DNA of 8,619 bases from Acidimicrobiales bacterium (lineage in GTDB: Bacteria > Actinomycetota > Acidimicrobiia > Acidimicrobiales > Ilumatobacteraceae). The stretch's first letter is position 1, and every line of letters begins with the position of its first letter. Under the pieces are notes generated by a model. That model was not told where the DNA came from. It saw only the letters and a list, made by a program, of their open reading frames with translations, and did no database searches. Of this stretch, positions 1 to 7,266 are shown one piece after another. The stretch covers positions 1 to 8,619 of the forward strand of contig JAURNB010000111.1 of NCBI GenBank assembly GCA_030830415.1, read 5' to 3'. A program made the position numbers and the translations under genes.

Positions 1-1
1 T

Positions 2-3000
2 GCAATTGAAACCGCAAGTTTTGGATCTTTCTCGACCGTTCTTACTGAATATGCCATTCCTGAAAAATCTTATGAGCTCAACGTTGCAGCGGCATCACTT
101 GCTCGCGAAATGGCAAGTAGCTACGAATCCGACGGTCGCAATCGCTTTGTTGCTGGCTCAATGGGCCCCGGAACCAAACTGCCGAGCCTTGGGCATATCG
201 GCTTTGCCGAACTGCGCGATTCTTATGTAGAGCAAGCACGCGGACTTCTAGATGGCGGTTCAGACCTTTTCCTCATTGAAACCTGCATGGACCTGCTGCA
301 AATTAAGGCAGCGATGCAAGCATGTCGCCAAGCAATGAAAATTGTGGGTCGTGAAATTCCCATTCAGGTGCAGGTCACCATGGAAACAACAGGCCGCATG
401 TTGGTAGGCACCGAAATTGGTGCAGCTCTAGTTGCTCTCGAAGCAATGCGACCCGACGTGATTGGCATCAACTGCGCAACTGGCCCAGCAGAAATGCAAG
501 AACACTTGCGTCACCTCTCGCAACACTCACCTATTCCTATTTCTGTCTTGCCCAATGCTGGCTTACCGAGCGTTTTAAATGGCCGCACGCATTACGACCT
601 CACACCGGCCGAGCTTGCTTCGTATCACAAGCACCACGTGGAAGATTTAGGTATTGGCATTGTGGGTGGCTGCTGTGGCACTACTCCAGAACACCTTCGC
701 CAGGTGGTTGAAGCAGTACGCAACCTCACACCTGCTCCACGCAACTACAACTTTGAGCCAGCACTGACTTCTTTGTACTCATCGGTGCCCATTGTTCAAG
801 ACAATTCATTTCTCATTATTGGCGAGCGCACTAACACCAACGGCTCACGAGCATTTCGCGACCTGATGTTGGCAAGCGACTGGGACGGCTGCACCAAAAT
901 GGGCGCAGAACAAATTCGCGAAGGCGCACACGTTATTGACGTCTGTGTCGACTACGTCGGTCGCGATGGCACCGTCGATATGGACTCCATTGCCAGCAGG
1001 TTTGGTTCGCAAGTGAGCGTTCCATTGGTATTCGACAGCACCGAGCCCCAAGTAATGGAAGCAGGCCTTGTTCATAGCGGTGGTCGTGGCGTGTTGAACT
1101 CGGCCAACCTTGAAGACGGTGAAGCACCAGGCAGCCGACTCGACCGCGTCTTTACACTTGCCCGCGACTATGGATGTGCAGTCATTTGCTTGCTCATCGA
1201 CGAACGTGGTCAGGCACGCGATGTTGAGTGGAAAATGGAAGTGGCGCATCGCCTGAACAAAATTGCCACCGAGCACTACGGCTTACGTTCGTCCGATCTC
1301 ATCTTCGATGCGCTCACCTTCCCTATTGGCACCGGCGACAAAGATCTGCGTCGCGACGGCTTGGCAACAATGGAAGCTATTCGCCGCATTAAAGAAGAAA
1401 TTCCTGGCGCCTTCACCACACTTGGATTGTCAAACGTCAGCTTTGGTTTGAAGCCAGCACTACGCCAGGTGCTGAACAGCGTGTTTCTCGCCGAATGCAT
1501 GGGTGTTGGGCTCGACTCGGCAATTGTTCATGCCAGCAAAATTCTGCCGCTCTCACGTATTCCTGACGACCAAAAAGAAGCATGCCGCGCGCTCATTTAT
1601 GACGAAGAGATTGGCGGCGAAAATGCACTCAATGTTTTACTGCGCCTCTTTGAAGATGTGCAGTCAGTTGATGCAGTAAAAGAAGACCGCAGCGACTGGA
1701 CCCTTGAACGCATTTTGAAGCAGCGCATTATCGATGCTGAGCGCGACGGCCTCACCGACGATCTCAACGTTGCAATGGCGCAAGGCATTCCACCACTCGA
1801 CATCATTAACAACATTCTTCTGGAAGGCATGAAAGTTGTTGGTGAGTTGTTTGGTTCAGGACAAATGCAATTGCCGTTTGTTTTGCAAAGCGCAGAAACG
1901 ATGAAAACTGCAGTTGCACACCTTGAACCCTTTATGGAAAAAGTTGATGGGCAAACCTCCAAGGGTCGGCTTGTTCTCGCCACCGTGAAAGGTGACGTTC
2001 ACGACATTGGCAAGAACTTGGTCGACATCATTTGCACCAATAATGGCTACGAAGTAGTGAACATGGGAATCAAGGTCTCTATCGCCGACATGATTGCCAA
2101 AGTTCAAGAGGTCAATGCCGATGCGCTTGGCATGAGCGGCCTCTTAGTGAAGAGCACACTCATCATGCGCGAAAACTTGCAAGAGTTGAATGCTGTTGGG
2201 CTGTCGGAAATTCCGGTCATTTTGGGCGGTGCCGCACTCACTCGTACCTATGTAGAAAAAGATCTGCGCGAGGTGTACGACGGCCGCGTGTTTTACGGTC
2301 GCGACGCCTTTGAAGGTCTTTACACACTCGACAAAATTATGGCCATCAAACGCGACGGCGTGGTTGACCCTGATTTCGGGCGCATCCCTAGTGGTCGCGT
2401 CCTTCCCGATCGCAACAAGGCGGAACGTGAAGAAGTGGAATTGCCGCATCGCTCACCCGATGTTGCGACCGACAACCCGGTGTTCACACCTCCATTCCTT
2501 GGTTCAAAAGTGGTGAAGGGTCTCGCAATCGACGACATTGCTGCCTACATCAATGAAACAGCAATCTTTCGCAACCAGTGGCAGTTCCGCCCCGAGAATG
2601 GCGAAACTGATGAGCAATTTAAAGATCGATTGCGTCCACTGTTGCGCGAGCAATTGAGCAATGCCAAAACCAGTGGCGTGCTGTTGCCGCAAGTGGTGTA
2701 CGGCTACTTCCCCGTGAATGCCGACGGCACCGATCTTGTGGTGTACACCGACGACACCCGCACTACTGAACAGTGTCGCTTTCACTACCCACGCCAACGC
2801 GAAGAACCATTCCTCTGCATTGCCGACTTCTTCCGCAGTGTCGAGTCGGGCGAGAAAGACTACGCAGCGTTCCACATTGTGACCATGGGTAATGCGGTCA
2901 GTGAATTGGCAGCTGATTTGTTTGAGCAGAACAAGTATCAGGACTATCTCATCTTGCACGGCCTTGGTGTGGAAATGGCTGAAGCTCTTGCCGAGTATTG

Positions 3001-3274
3001 GCACCATCGCATTCGCGCTGAATGGGGCTTTGTTGAAGAAGACGGGCCATCTCTGCATGGACTCTTTCGTCAGCAATACCGCGGAGGGCGCTATTCGTGG
3101 GGATACCCAGCTTGCCCAGAACTTGAAGACAACGCAACCGTGGCTGCACTACTTGAGGCAGGACGACTTGGTATTGAAGTGAGCGAAGAAACGGGTTGGC
3201 AGTATCAGCCAGAACAAACAACTTCAGCAATCATTTGCCATCATCCTCGCGCAAAGTACTTCGTCGCCCGCTAA
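2..3274 (+). CDS. metH: Cobalamin-dependent methionine synthase MetH, 5'-truncated by window edge
   Basis: Cytosolic enzyme that moves the methyl group of 5-methyltetrahydrofolate, via methylcobalamin, to homocysteine to make methionine. The frame is open from base 2 (1090 residues seen; residue numbers count from there), so roughly the first 80-100 residues lie outside. Visible order: (1) homocysteine-binding barrel to about residue 245, with zinc ligands Cys158 (INCATGP) and Cys224/Cys225 (GGCCGTTPEH). (2) Folate-binding barrel, about 270-510, opening with IIGERTNTNGS and containing FDALTFPIGTGD and LSNVSFGL. (3) Cobalamin cap helices, about 560-650. (4) Cobalamin domain, about 655-785, with GDVHDIGKN (His667 is the lower cobalt ligand) and GMSGLLVKST. 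(5) AdoMet-binding reactivation domain, about 830-1090, with the R-x3-GYPACP motif at 1030-1039. All modules are intact, so the enzyme should be functional and able to be reactivated. The ATG at 110 is internal, not the true start. Any upstream riboswitch is out of view. Confidence 0.97.
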   Translation, partial: AIETASFGSFSTVLTEYAIPEKSYELNVAAASLAREMASSYESDGRNRFVAGSMGPGTKLPSLGHIGFAELRDSYVEQARGLLDGGSDLFLIETCMDLLQIKAAMQACRQAMKIVGREIPIQVQVTMETTGRMLVGTEIGAALVALEAMRPDVIGINCATGPAEMQEHLRHLSQHSPIPISVLPNAGLPSVLNGRTHYDLTPAELASYHKHHVEDLGIGIVGGCCGTTPEHLRQVVEAVRNLTPAPRNYNFEPALTSLYSSVPIVQDNSFLIIGERTNTNGSRAFRDLMLASDWDGCTKMGAEQIREGAHVIDVCVDYVGRDGTVDMDSIASRFGSQVSVPLVFDSTEPQVMEAGLVHSGGRGVLNSANLEDGEAPGSRLDRVFTLARDYGCAVICLLIDERGQARDVEWKMEVAHRLNKIATEHYGLRSSDLIFDALTFPIGTGDKDLRRDGLATMEAIRRIKEEIPGAFTTLGLSNVSFGLKPALRQVLNSVFLAECMGVGLDSAIVHASKILPLSRIPDDQKEACRALIYDEEIGGENALNVLLRLFEDVQSVDAVKEDRSDWTLERILKQRIIDAERDGLTDDLNVAMAQGIPPLDIINNILLEGMKVVGELFGSGQMQLPFVLQSAETMKTAVAHLEPFMEKVDGQTSKGRLVLATVKGDVHDIGKNLVDIICTNNGYEVVNMGIKVSIADMIAKVQEVNADALGMSGLLVKSTLIMRENLQELNAVGLSEIPVILGGAALTRTYVEKDLREVYDGRVFYGRDAFEGLYTLDKIMAIKRDGVVDPDFGRIPSGRVLPDRNKAEREEVELPHRSPDVATDNPVFTPPFLGSKVVKGLAIDDIAAYINETAIFRNQWQFRPENGETDEQFKDRLRPLLREQLSNAKTSGVLLPQVVYGYFPVNADGTDLVVYTDDTRTTEQCRFHYPRQREEPFLCIADFFRSVESGEKDYAAFHIVTMGNAVSELAADLFEQNKYQDYLILHGLGVEMAEALAEYWHHRIRAEWGFVEEDGPSLHGLFRQQYRGGRYSWGYPACPELEDNATVAALLEAGRLGIEVSEETGWQYQPEQTTSAIICHHPRAKYFVAR

Positions 3275-3283
3275 GTTCGTTTT

Positions 3284-3607
3284 ATGCCTATCCTTACCGC
3301 AGTCAAACTTGGATTTTTGAACTACATCAACTACAAAGGTCGCGCGCGACGAAACGACTTTTGGTGGTGGATGCTTTTCACCATTGTTGGGCAACTTCTC
3401 ATAGCGGGTGTGAGCACAAGTGGAGGCAACCTTTTCTCCGCGGCTATTTTTATACCTCAAATCATGTTTGGTATTCGTCGCATGCACGACGTCAATAAAT
3501 CAGGTTGGTGGATTCTTCTCCCCATTGGCAACCTCATTTTCTGGGCGCAACCTAGCGATGCCGGAGTGAACCGCTTCGGGCCACCGGCTCCACCAGCCAA
3601 CTTCTAA
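3284..3607 (+). CDS. Compact DUF805 family inner-membrane protein
   Basis: This 107-residue protein has the sequence marks of DUF805 (YhaH/YhaI-like) membrane proteins, whose biochemical role is unknown. Seen: an N-terminal GRARR (19-23) followed by FWWWMLF, the RRMHD motif (65-69), SGWW (73-76), and a C-terminal NRFGPPAPP (96-104). Hydrophobic segments lie at about 26-43, 50-64 and 75-88. Both the segment before RRMHD and the one after SGWW are shorter than in most family members as I recall them, so it may have only three short membrane spans. The start is the ATG nine bases after the metH stop. No Shine-Dalgarno sequence is visible (the preceding bases are T-rich), so it is probably read from the metH transcript, perhaps by reinitiation. 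Its stop overlaps the convergent exporter gene by four bases. The family assignment is firm; a functional link to methionine synthesis is not shown. Confidence 0.9.
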   Translation: MPILTAVKLGFLNYINYKGRARRNDFWWWMLFTIVGQLLIAGVSTSGGNLFSAAIFIPQIMFGIRRMHDVNKSGWWILLPIGNLIFWAQPSDAGVNRFGPPAPPANF

Positions 3608-5391
3608 CGCGTCGGCTGGCTGGCGTTCCAGGCATTCACGAGCGCGGCATATTTGCCGTTCTTCTCCACTAGTTCGCTGTGCGTTCCCCATTCCACCAGT
3701 TCAGAATGGTCGACAACCCCAATGGCATCGGCTCGTTGAACAGTGGTGAGTCGATGTGCAACCACAACCACACTGCGCCCCTGCATTAACGCTTCCAGAG
3801 CCGCTTCAACATCTTTTTCCGTGCCAGGGTCGAGGTTCGAGGTTGCTTCATCGAGCACGAGTACAGCAGGGTCAACAAGTGCTGCACGCGCCAGAGAAAC
3901 AAGTTGACGCTCCCCTGCAGACAAACGCGATCCGCGCTCATGCACCTCGGTGTCGAGACCTTCGGGAAACGCCATAAAGCGTTCATACACACCCAACGCG
4001 TGAAGTGCGCTTTCAATTTCTGCATCGGTTGCTTCACTTTTCGCAATGCGCAAATTTTCACGAATTGTTCCGTTGAAAAGGAACCCTTCTTGTGGAACTA
4101 CCACGATGCGCTCACGTAACGACTGCATCGTTGCATCACGCAAGTTCACGCCACCATACGTAATGGAACCAACATTTGGGTCATACAAACGCGCCATCAA
4201 CTTCGCCAGAGTCGACTTACCAGCGCCAGTTGGCCCCACCAGCGCAAGACGCTTGCCATTGGGCACCGCAATAGAAACATTGCACAGTGCCGGCTGAGCA
4301 CCTGTTGCATACGTAAATGTGGCACCGCTCACCACTAGGTCGCCATGCTCTGGCAGGTCAACTGCAGAAATGGATTCATTGACCTCTGGTACCGCGTCCA
4401 TAATGCCGTACAACTTTTTCAGCGCCGCACCCGCAGACTGCATGGTGTTATAAAGCTGCGACAACTGTTGTACGGGGTCGAACAAGTTGGCAAGAAGCAG
4501 CACAAACGCCACCACAGTTCCCACCGACACACTTCCCCGATGCACAAGCCATCCGCCCATACCCACAATGAGCGCAGAGGCAAAAATGCCAGCGAACTCA
4601 ACAAAGCCGAAGTACCACATGCTTACTTTCACGCTGTGCATATGGCTCTTATAAAGAGCATCATTCGAGGCACGGAAGCGTCGAATCTGTTCCTCTTCAC
4701 GGGCATAAGCCTGAATGACTCGCACCCCAGTAATTCCTTCTTGCAATGCGGAGAGGTTTGTACCCACGCGTTCGCGCACATCTAAATACGCCTTATTGGA
4801 ATCGCGTTGGAACTTGATTGAAGCGGCGAAAATAACTGGCATCACGAGCAACGCCACAATGGTGAGTTGCCACGACAACGTGAAGAGCAAGATCACCGCC
4901 AGGAACAAAAGAAATCCTGCTGAAATGAATTGCAATAAACCCCACTGCACCAGTTCACTCATGCTCTCTATATCGGCGGTCATGCGTGCTACCAGAACAC
5001 CGGCTTTTTCTCGGTCGTAGAACGCCATCGACTGTTTTTGCATTTGAGAGAAAACACGCAATCGCAAGACACGTAAAAGATTCTCGCCAGCTCGGTTAAT
5101 GAAAATGTATTGTGCACGCCCAAAGCAATACGCAATACAGGTCACCGCAATATAAGCAACGACCGAAATATTGAGCGAGCGAGTGTTCTTTGCGCGAATT
5201 CCCGCATCGATGCCGTGGCGCACAAGCACAGGGCCAGCCAATGTGCACAACGTGACCGCAATAACGCAAGCAAGTGCAGCAAGCATTGTTTTGCGAAAAG
5301 GTGCCGCCATGGCAAGAGTGCGACGCAATAGGTTGCGAGCTTCATCGCGTGATACACGATCTTCTTCGGAAACCGCTCCACCACCCCACAT
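3604..5391 (-). CDS. ABC exporter half-transporter, subunit with catalytic glutamate
   Basis: A 595-residue fused membrane/ATPase subunit of the type IV ABC exporter fold (MsbA/multidrug-like). Six membrane spans lie at about 34-58, 75-95, 150-171, 174-195, 260-282 and 290-310; FYDREKAGVLVARMTAD (124-140) fits the intracellular loop near the coupling helix. The nucleotide-binding domain has A-loop Tyr361, Walker A GPTGAGKST (386-394), Q-loop Gln434, signature LSAGE (490-494) in place of LSGGQ, Walker B LVLDE with catalytic Glu515, D-loop SNLD, and switch His546. It is the second gene of a two-gene operon, starting two bases after the partner's stop with a Shine-Dalgarno-like GGTGGGTGA in the partner's last codons. 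The pairing predicts a heterodimer in which this subunit supplies the ATP-hydrolysing Walker motifs and its altered signature faces the degenerate site. Substrate is unknown; lipids, drugs or peptides are all possible for the family. The ATG at 5391 is the most distal plausible start. Confidence 0.95.
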   Translation of the reverse strand: MWGGGAVSEEDRVSRDEARNLLRRTLAMAAPFRKTMLAALACVIAVTLCTLAGPVLVRHGIDAGIRAKNTRSLNISVVAYIAVTCIAYCFGRAQYIFINRAGENLLRVLRLRVFSQMQKQSMAFYDREKAGVLVARMTADIESMSELVQWGLLQFISAGFLLFLAVILLFTLSWQLTIVALLVMPVIFAASIKFQRDSNKAYLDVRERVGTNLSALQEGITGVRVIQAYAREEEQIRRFRASNDALYKSHMHSVKVSMWYFGFVEFAGIFASALIVGMGGWLVHRGSVSVGTVVAFVLLLANLFDPVQQLSQLYNTMQSAGAALKKLYGIMDAVPEVNESISAVDLPEHGDLVVSGATFTYATGAQPALCNVSIAVPNGKRLALVGPTGAGKSTLAKLMARLYDPNVGSITYGGVNLRDATMQSLRERIVVVPQEGFLFNGTIRENLRIAKSEATDAEIESALHALGVYERFMAFPEGLDTEVHERGSRLSAGERQLVSLARAALVDPAVLVLDEATSNLDPGTEKDVEAALEALMQGRSVVVVAHRLTTVQRADAIGVVDHSELVEWGTHSELVEKNGKYAALVNAWNASQPTR

Positions 5392-5393
5392 TG

Positions 5394-7196
5394 CTATTCA
5401 CCCACCAATTGGTTGGTCTGCTCTGCAATGTTCTTTTCTTGCGCTGCAAGAACTTCGCCATACTTCGCATTGGTCGCAAGCAAGTGAGCATGTTCACCAA
5501 AAGCAACAATGCGACCTTCGTCGAGCAAAGCCACTTTGCTGGCAAGTGCAATGGTTGCTGGCCGATGCGCAATGACCAAAGTGGTACGACCACGCATCAC
5601 CGTGGTCATTGCCTCTCGAATTTCGTTTTCCTTGGCAGGGTCCACCGCAGACGTAGCATCATCGAGCACCAACACGCGTGGGTCGGCCACAATGGCACGT
5701 GCAATGGCAATGCGTTGACGTTGCCCACCCGAGAGCGAGTATCCGCGCTCACCCAGAACAGTGTTGTACCCCTCGGGAAGTTCCAAGATGAACTCGTGTG
5801 CCCCCGCTAAACGAGCTGCACTTTCAATGCGATCTTGAAGTGCATTGGGGTCTGAAAAGGCAATGTTGGCCGCAACTGTGTCGTTGAATAACAAAGTGTC
5901 TTCAAAGACCACTGCAACCGCACGCCGCAGTTCAGATAAACGCAACTGACGAATATCGATGCCGTCGAGAGTGATGTCGCCAGAAGTCGTGTCGTAAAAA
6001 CGCAACAGCAAACGTGCCAGCGTGCTCTTACCGCTTCCTGTTGCCCCAACAATTGCTACAGATTCTCCGGGCTGAATGACCAAATCTAAATTGCTCAGCA
6101 CTTCTTGGCCATTGTTGTAACCAAATGAAACATTGCTGAAGGTCACTGCACCCGTAAAAGCAGAACTTGCTCTACTGGGAAGCGCGACCGGTTTTGGTGG
6201 GTCGGCAATTGCTGGTTCGGTCGACAACACTTCATTCACGCGCATTAGTGCTGCAGCAGCGCGTTGACCAAAAGCCACGGTCATTCCAATATTGCGCAAC
6301 GGCCAGATGAGCATGGTGAGATACGTATTGAATGCAACAAGGTCACCCACGCTCATTTGGCCATTAATGACGCGGTGTCCGCCAATACCTAAAACAGCGA
6401 TGAGTCCAATAGATGGTAAAAGATCTATACCTGGCAGAAATTTGCTGCGTATTTTTGCGGCCCCGAGTGAGACATGACGAATATCGTTCGCTTCTTTTTC
6501 CAACTTGCGCATTTGTGTTGCTTCAGCACCAAAACCTTTCACAACACGAATACCCGACACACTTTCTTCAACAACGTTGGCGAGTTCTGCTTGTTCTGCT
6601 TGTATCGCAAGAACTGCCGGATGAATGTCGTGAGAAAAACGTCGCGCGGCCAGGTTGATAAACGGCAAAGGTGCGAGCGCAATAATGGCAAGCATGGGTT
6701 GACTCGAGAGCAAAATCACCATCACGGCAACCACCATCGCCACATTGGAAATGGTGATGGGAATCATCACAACAAAACCCTGAATTTGGCCGAGGTCGCT
6801 TGAGGCACGACTCATGAGCTGCCCTGTTTGGGTCATGTCGTGGTATCCGATGTGCAGACCCTGTAAATGTGTGAAGAGGCGCTCGCGCAGCGAACTCTCA
6901 GTCCATCTGCTCTCGCGAAAACCAATCCATCTGCGCCAGCCAGCGAAAAAGCCTGCAATGATTCCGGCGCAAGTAATTGCCCCCGCCCAGAACAACAATG
7001 AACCGCTTTGTTCAATGCCACGGTCAACACCCAGCTTGAACAGTTGTGGAATCGACACCTTGCCCGCACTCCACATGAGCCCAATGACCACGCCCTGCAG
7101 CAAACCTGTGCGCTGTTCACGCAGCACCTTGCGTAAAAGTTTCCAGCCCTCCGCGGTAGCGGGGCCGTCCTGTGGGTGGCTTTCCGCTTGCGACAT
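5394..7196 (-). CDS. ABC exporter half-transporter, subunit with degenerate Walker B
   Basis: A 600-residue partner of the downstream half-transporter, with the same fold: a polar N-terminus (1-27), membrane spans at about 33-52, 68-87, 140-163, 167-184, 255-275 and 285-305, then an ATPase domain. Motifs: A-loop Tyr360, Walker A GATGSGKST (384-392), canonical signature LSGGQ (488-492), and switch His544. Two positions differ from the active consensus: the Q-loop glutamine is Glu432 (VVFEDTLLF) and the catalytic Walker B glutamate is Asp513 (LVLDDATS). This wording is typical of the degenerate subunit in heterodimeric exporters, including actinobacterial pairs like Rv1272c/Rv1273c, so it looks like a family trait rather than decay. 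It is first in the operon. The ATG at 7196 is the first start after an in-frame TAG at 7221-7223. Only a weak GTAGAAG precedes it, while a far stronger Shine-Dalgarno sequence sits about 40 bases upstream. Substrate unknown. Confidence 0.95.
   Translation of the reverse strand: MSQAESHPQDGPATAEGWKLLRKVLREQRTGLLQGVVIGLMWSAGKVSIPQLFKLGVDRGIEQSGSLLFWAGAITCAGIIAGFFAGWRRWIGFRESRWTESSLRERLFTHLQGLHIGYHDMTQTGQLMSRASSDLGQIQGFVVMIPITISNVAMVVAVMVILLSSQPMLAIIALAPLPFINLAARRFSHDIHPAVLAIQAEQAELANVVEESVSGIRVVKGFGAEATQMRKLEKEANDIRHVSLGAAKIRSKFLPGIDLLPSIGLIAVLGIGGHRVINGQMSVGDLVAFNTYLTMLIWPLRNIGMTVAFGQRAAAALMRVNEVLSTEPAIADPPKPVALPSRASSAFTGAVTFSNVSFGYNNGQEVLSNLDLVIQPGESVAIVGATGSGKSTLARLLLRFYDTTSGDITLDGIDIRQLRLSELRRAVAVVFEDTLLFNDTVAANIAFSDPNALQDRIESAARLAGAHEFILELPEGYNTVLGERGYSLSGGQRQRIAIARAIVADPRVLVLDDATSAVDPAKENEIREAMTTVMRGRTTLVIAHRPATIALASKVALLDEGRIVAFGEHAHLLATNAKYGEVLAAQEKNIAEQTNQLVGE
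5398..5406 (-). promoter_or_regulatory. Ribosome binding site for second exporter gene
   Basis: On the minus strand GGTGGGTGA lies in the last codons of the first exporter gene and ends six bases before the ATG of the second. It matches part of the anti-16S consensus (GGAGGTGA) at good spacing. This supports the ATG at 5391 and suggests translational coupling, which would help make the two half-transporters in equal amounts. Confidence 0.55.
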
Positions 7197-7216
7197 CGCT
7201 TCTACCGTACCGTTTT

Positions 7217-7236
7217 GGCTCTACCCGCTGGTAGCC
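7217..7236. repeat. Imperfect inverted repeat in divergent spacer
   Basis: The plus strand reads GGCTCTACC, a CGCT loop, then GGTAGCC: seven base pairs with a two-base bulge in the left arm. It lies between the divergent exporter operon and the oxygenase gene, and the TAG at 7221-7223 (minus) is inside one arm. There is no T-run on either strand, so it does not look like an intrinsic terminator. It could be a small operator or a hairpin in the exporter mRNA leader. The symmetry is real; its use is unknown. Confidence 0.4.
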
Positions 7237-7247
7237 CACCTCCTCAT
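7221..7247 (-). other. Possible eight-codon leader ORF upstream of exporter operon
   Basis: The minus strand reads ATG AGG AGG TGG GCT ACC AGC GGG TAG (peptide MRRWATSG). It is in the same frame as the first exporter gene and ends 24 bases before its ATG. A TATTAG box lies six bases before this ATG on the minus strand, which would allow a leaderless start, although it is a poor match to the -10 consensus. The tandem AGG codons also form a strong Shine-Dalgarno sequence. It may be a regulatory leader peptide, a chance ORF, or the original gene start cut off by an amber codon. Very short ORFs like this arise often by chance, so confidence is low. Confidence 0.2.
7236..7245 (-). promoter_or_regulatory. 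Misplaced strong Shine-Dalgarno sequence
   Basis: The minus strand carries GAGGAGGTGG, close to the ideal ribosome-binding sequence. It lies about 40 bases before the exporter ATG at 7196. No ATG, GTG or TTG occurs at normal spacing after it, and the frame shared with the exporter is closed by TAG at 7221-7223. It may recruit 30S subunits at a distance, pause a ribosome on the small leader ORF, or be chance. On the plus strand the same bases are pyrimidine-rich and do not serve the oxygenase gene. Confidence 0.3.
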
Positions 7248-7254
7248 TTCCGTC

Positions 7255-7260
7255 TAATAT
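7255..7260 (+). promoter_or_regulatory. Candidate -10 box for leaderless oxygenase transcript
   Basis: TAATAT matches the TAnnnT pattern of actinobacterial -10 elements and ends six bases before the oxygenase ATG at 7267. That spacing would put the transcription start at or next to the A of the ATG, as in leaderless mRNAs, which are common in Actinomycetota. The gene also has no purine-rich ribosome-binding site. No TTGACA-like -35 element is visible at 16-18 bases, and there is no TGn extension, so the call rests on one hexamer and its position. Confidence 0.4.
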
Positions 7261-7266
7261 CGCTTT

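Noticed and set aside
6..230. Short plus-strand ORF at the left edge
   Set aside because: It overlaps metH in another frame; the metH frame is open from base 2 and matches the homocysteine-binding domain throughout.
2504..3076. A 190-codon minus-strand ORF opposite the metH reactivation domain
   Set aside because: It is wholly antisense to well-conserved metH sequence, resembles no family I recognise, and is expected by chance opposite a gene of this composition.
3593..3619. Intrinsic bidirectional terminator between DUF805 and the exporter operon
   Set aside because: The stem is only six pairs with a 15-base loop spanning the stop codons, and neither strand has a following T-run.
5274..5810. 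A 178-codon plus-strand ORF across the junction of the two exporter genes
   Set aside because: It lies opposite the conserved ATPase end of one exporter gene and the start of the other, and its peptide has low-quality composition (rich in His, Arg and Cys) with no recognisable motif.
5394..7196. Degenerate Walker B and Q-loop as signs of a decaying pseudogene
   Set aside because: The frame is full length, Walker A, LSGGQ and switch His are intact, and this pattern is typical of one subunit in heterodimeric exporters.
7203..7212. Tandem TACCG TACCG direct repeat in the divergent spacer
   Set aside because: Two five-base units are too short to call a repeat or binding site without conservation data.
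6814..7257. A 147-codon plus-strand ORF running through the start of the first exporter gene into the spacer
   Set aside because: It is antisense to the membrane domain, has no family resemblance, and ends just before the oxygenase start; treated as a shadow ORF.
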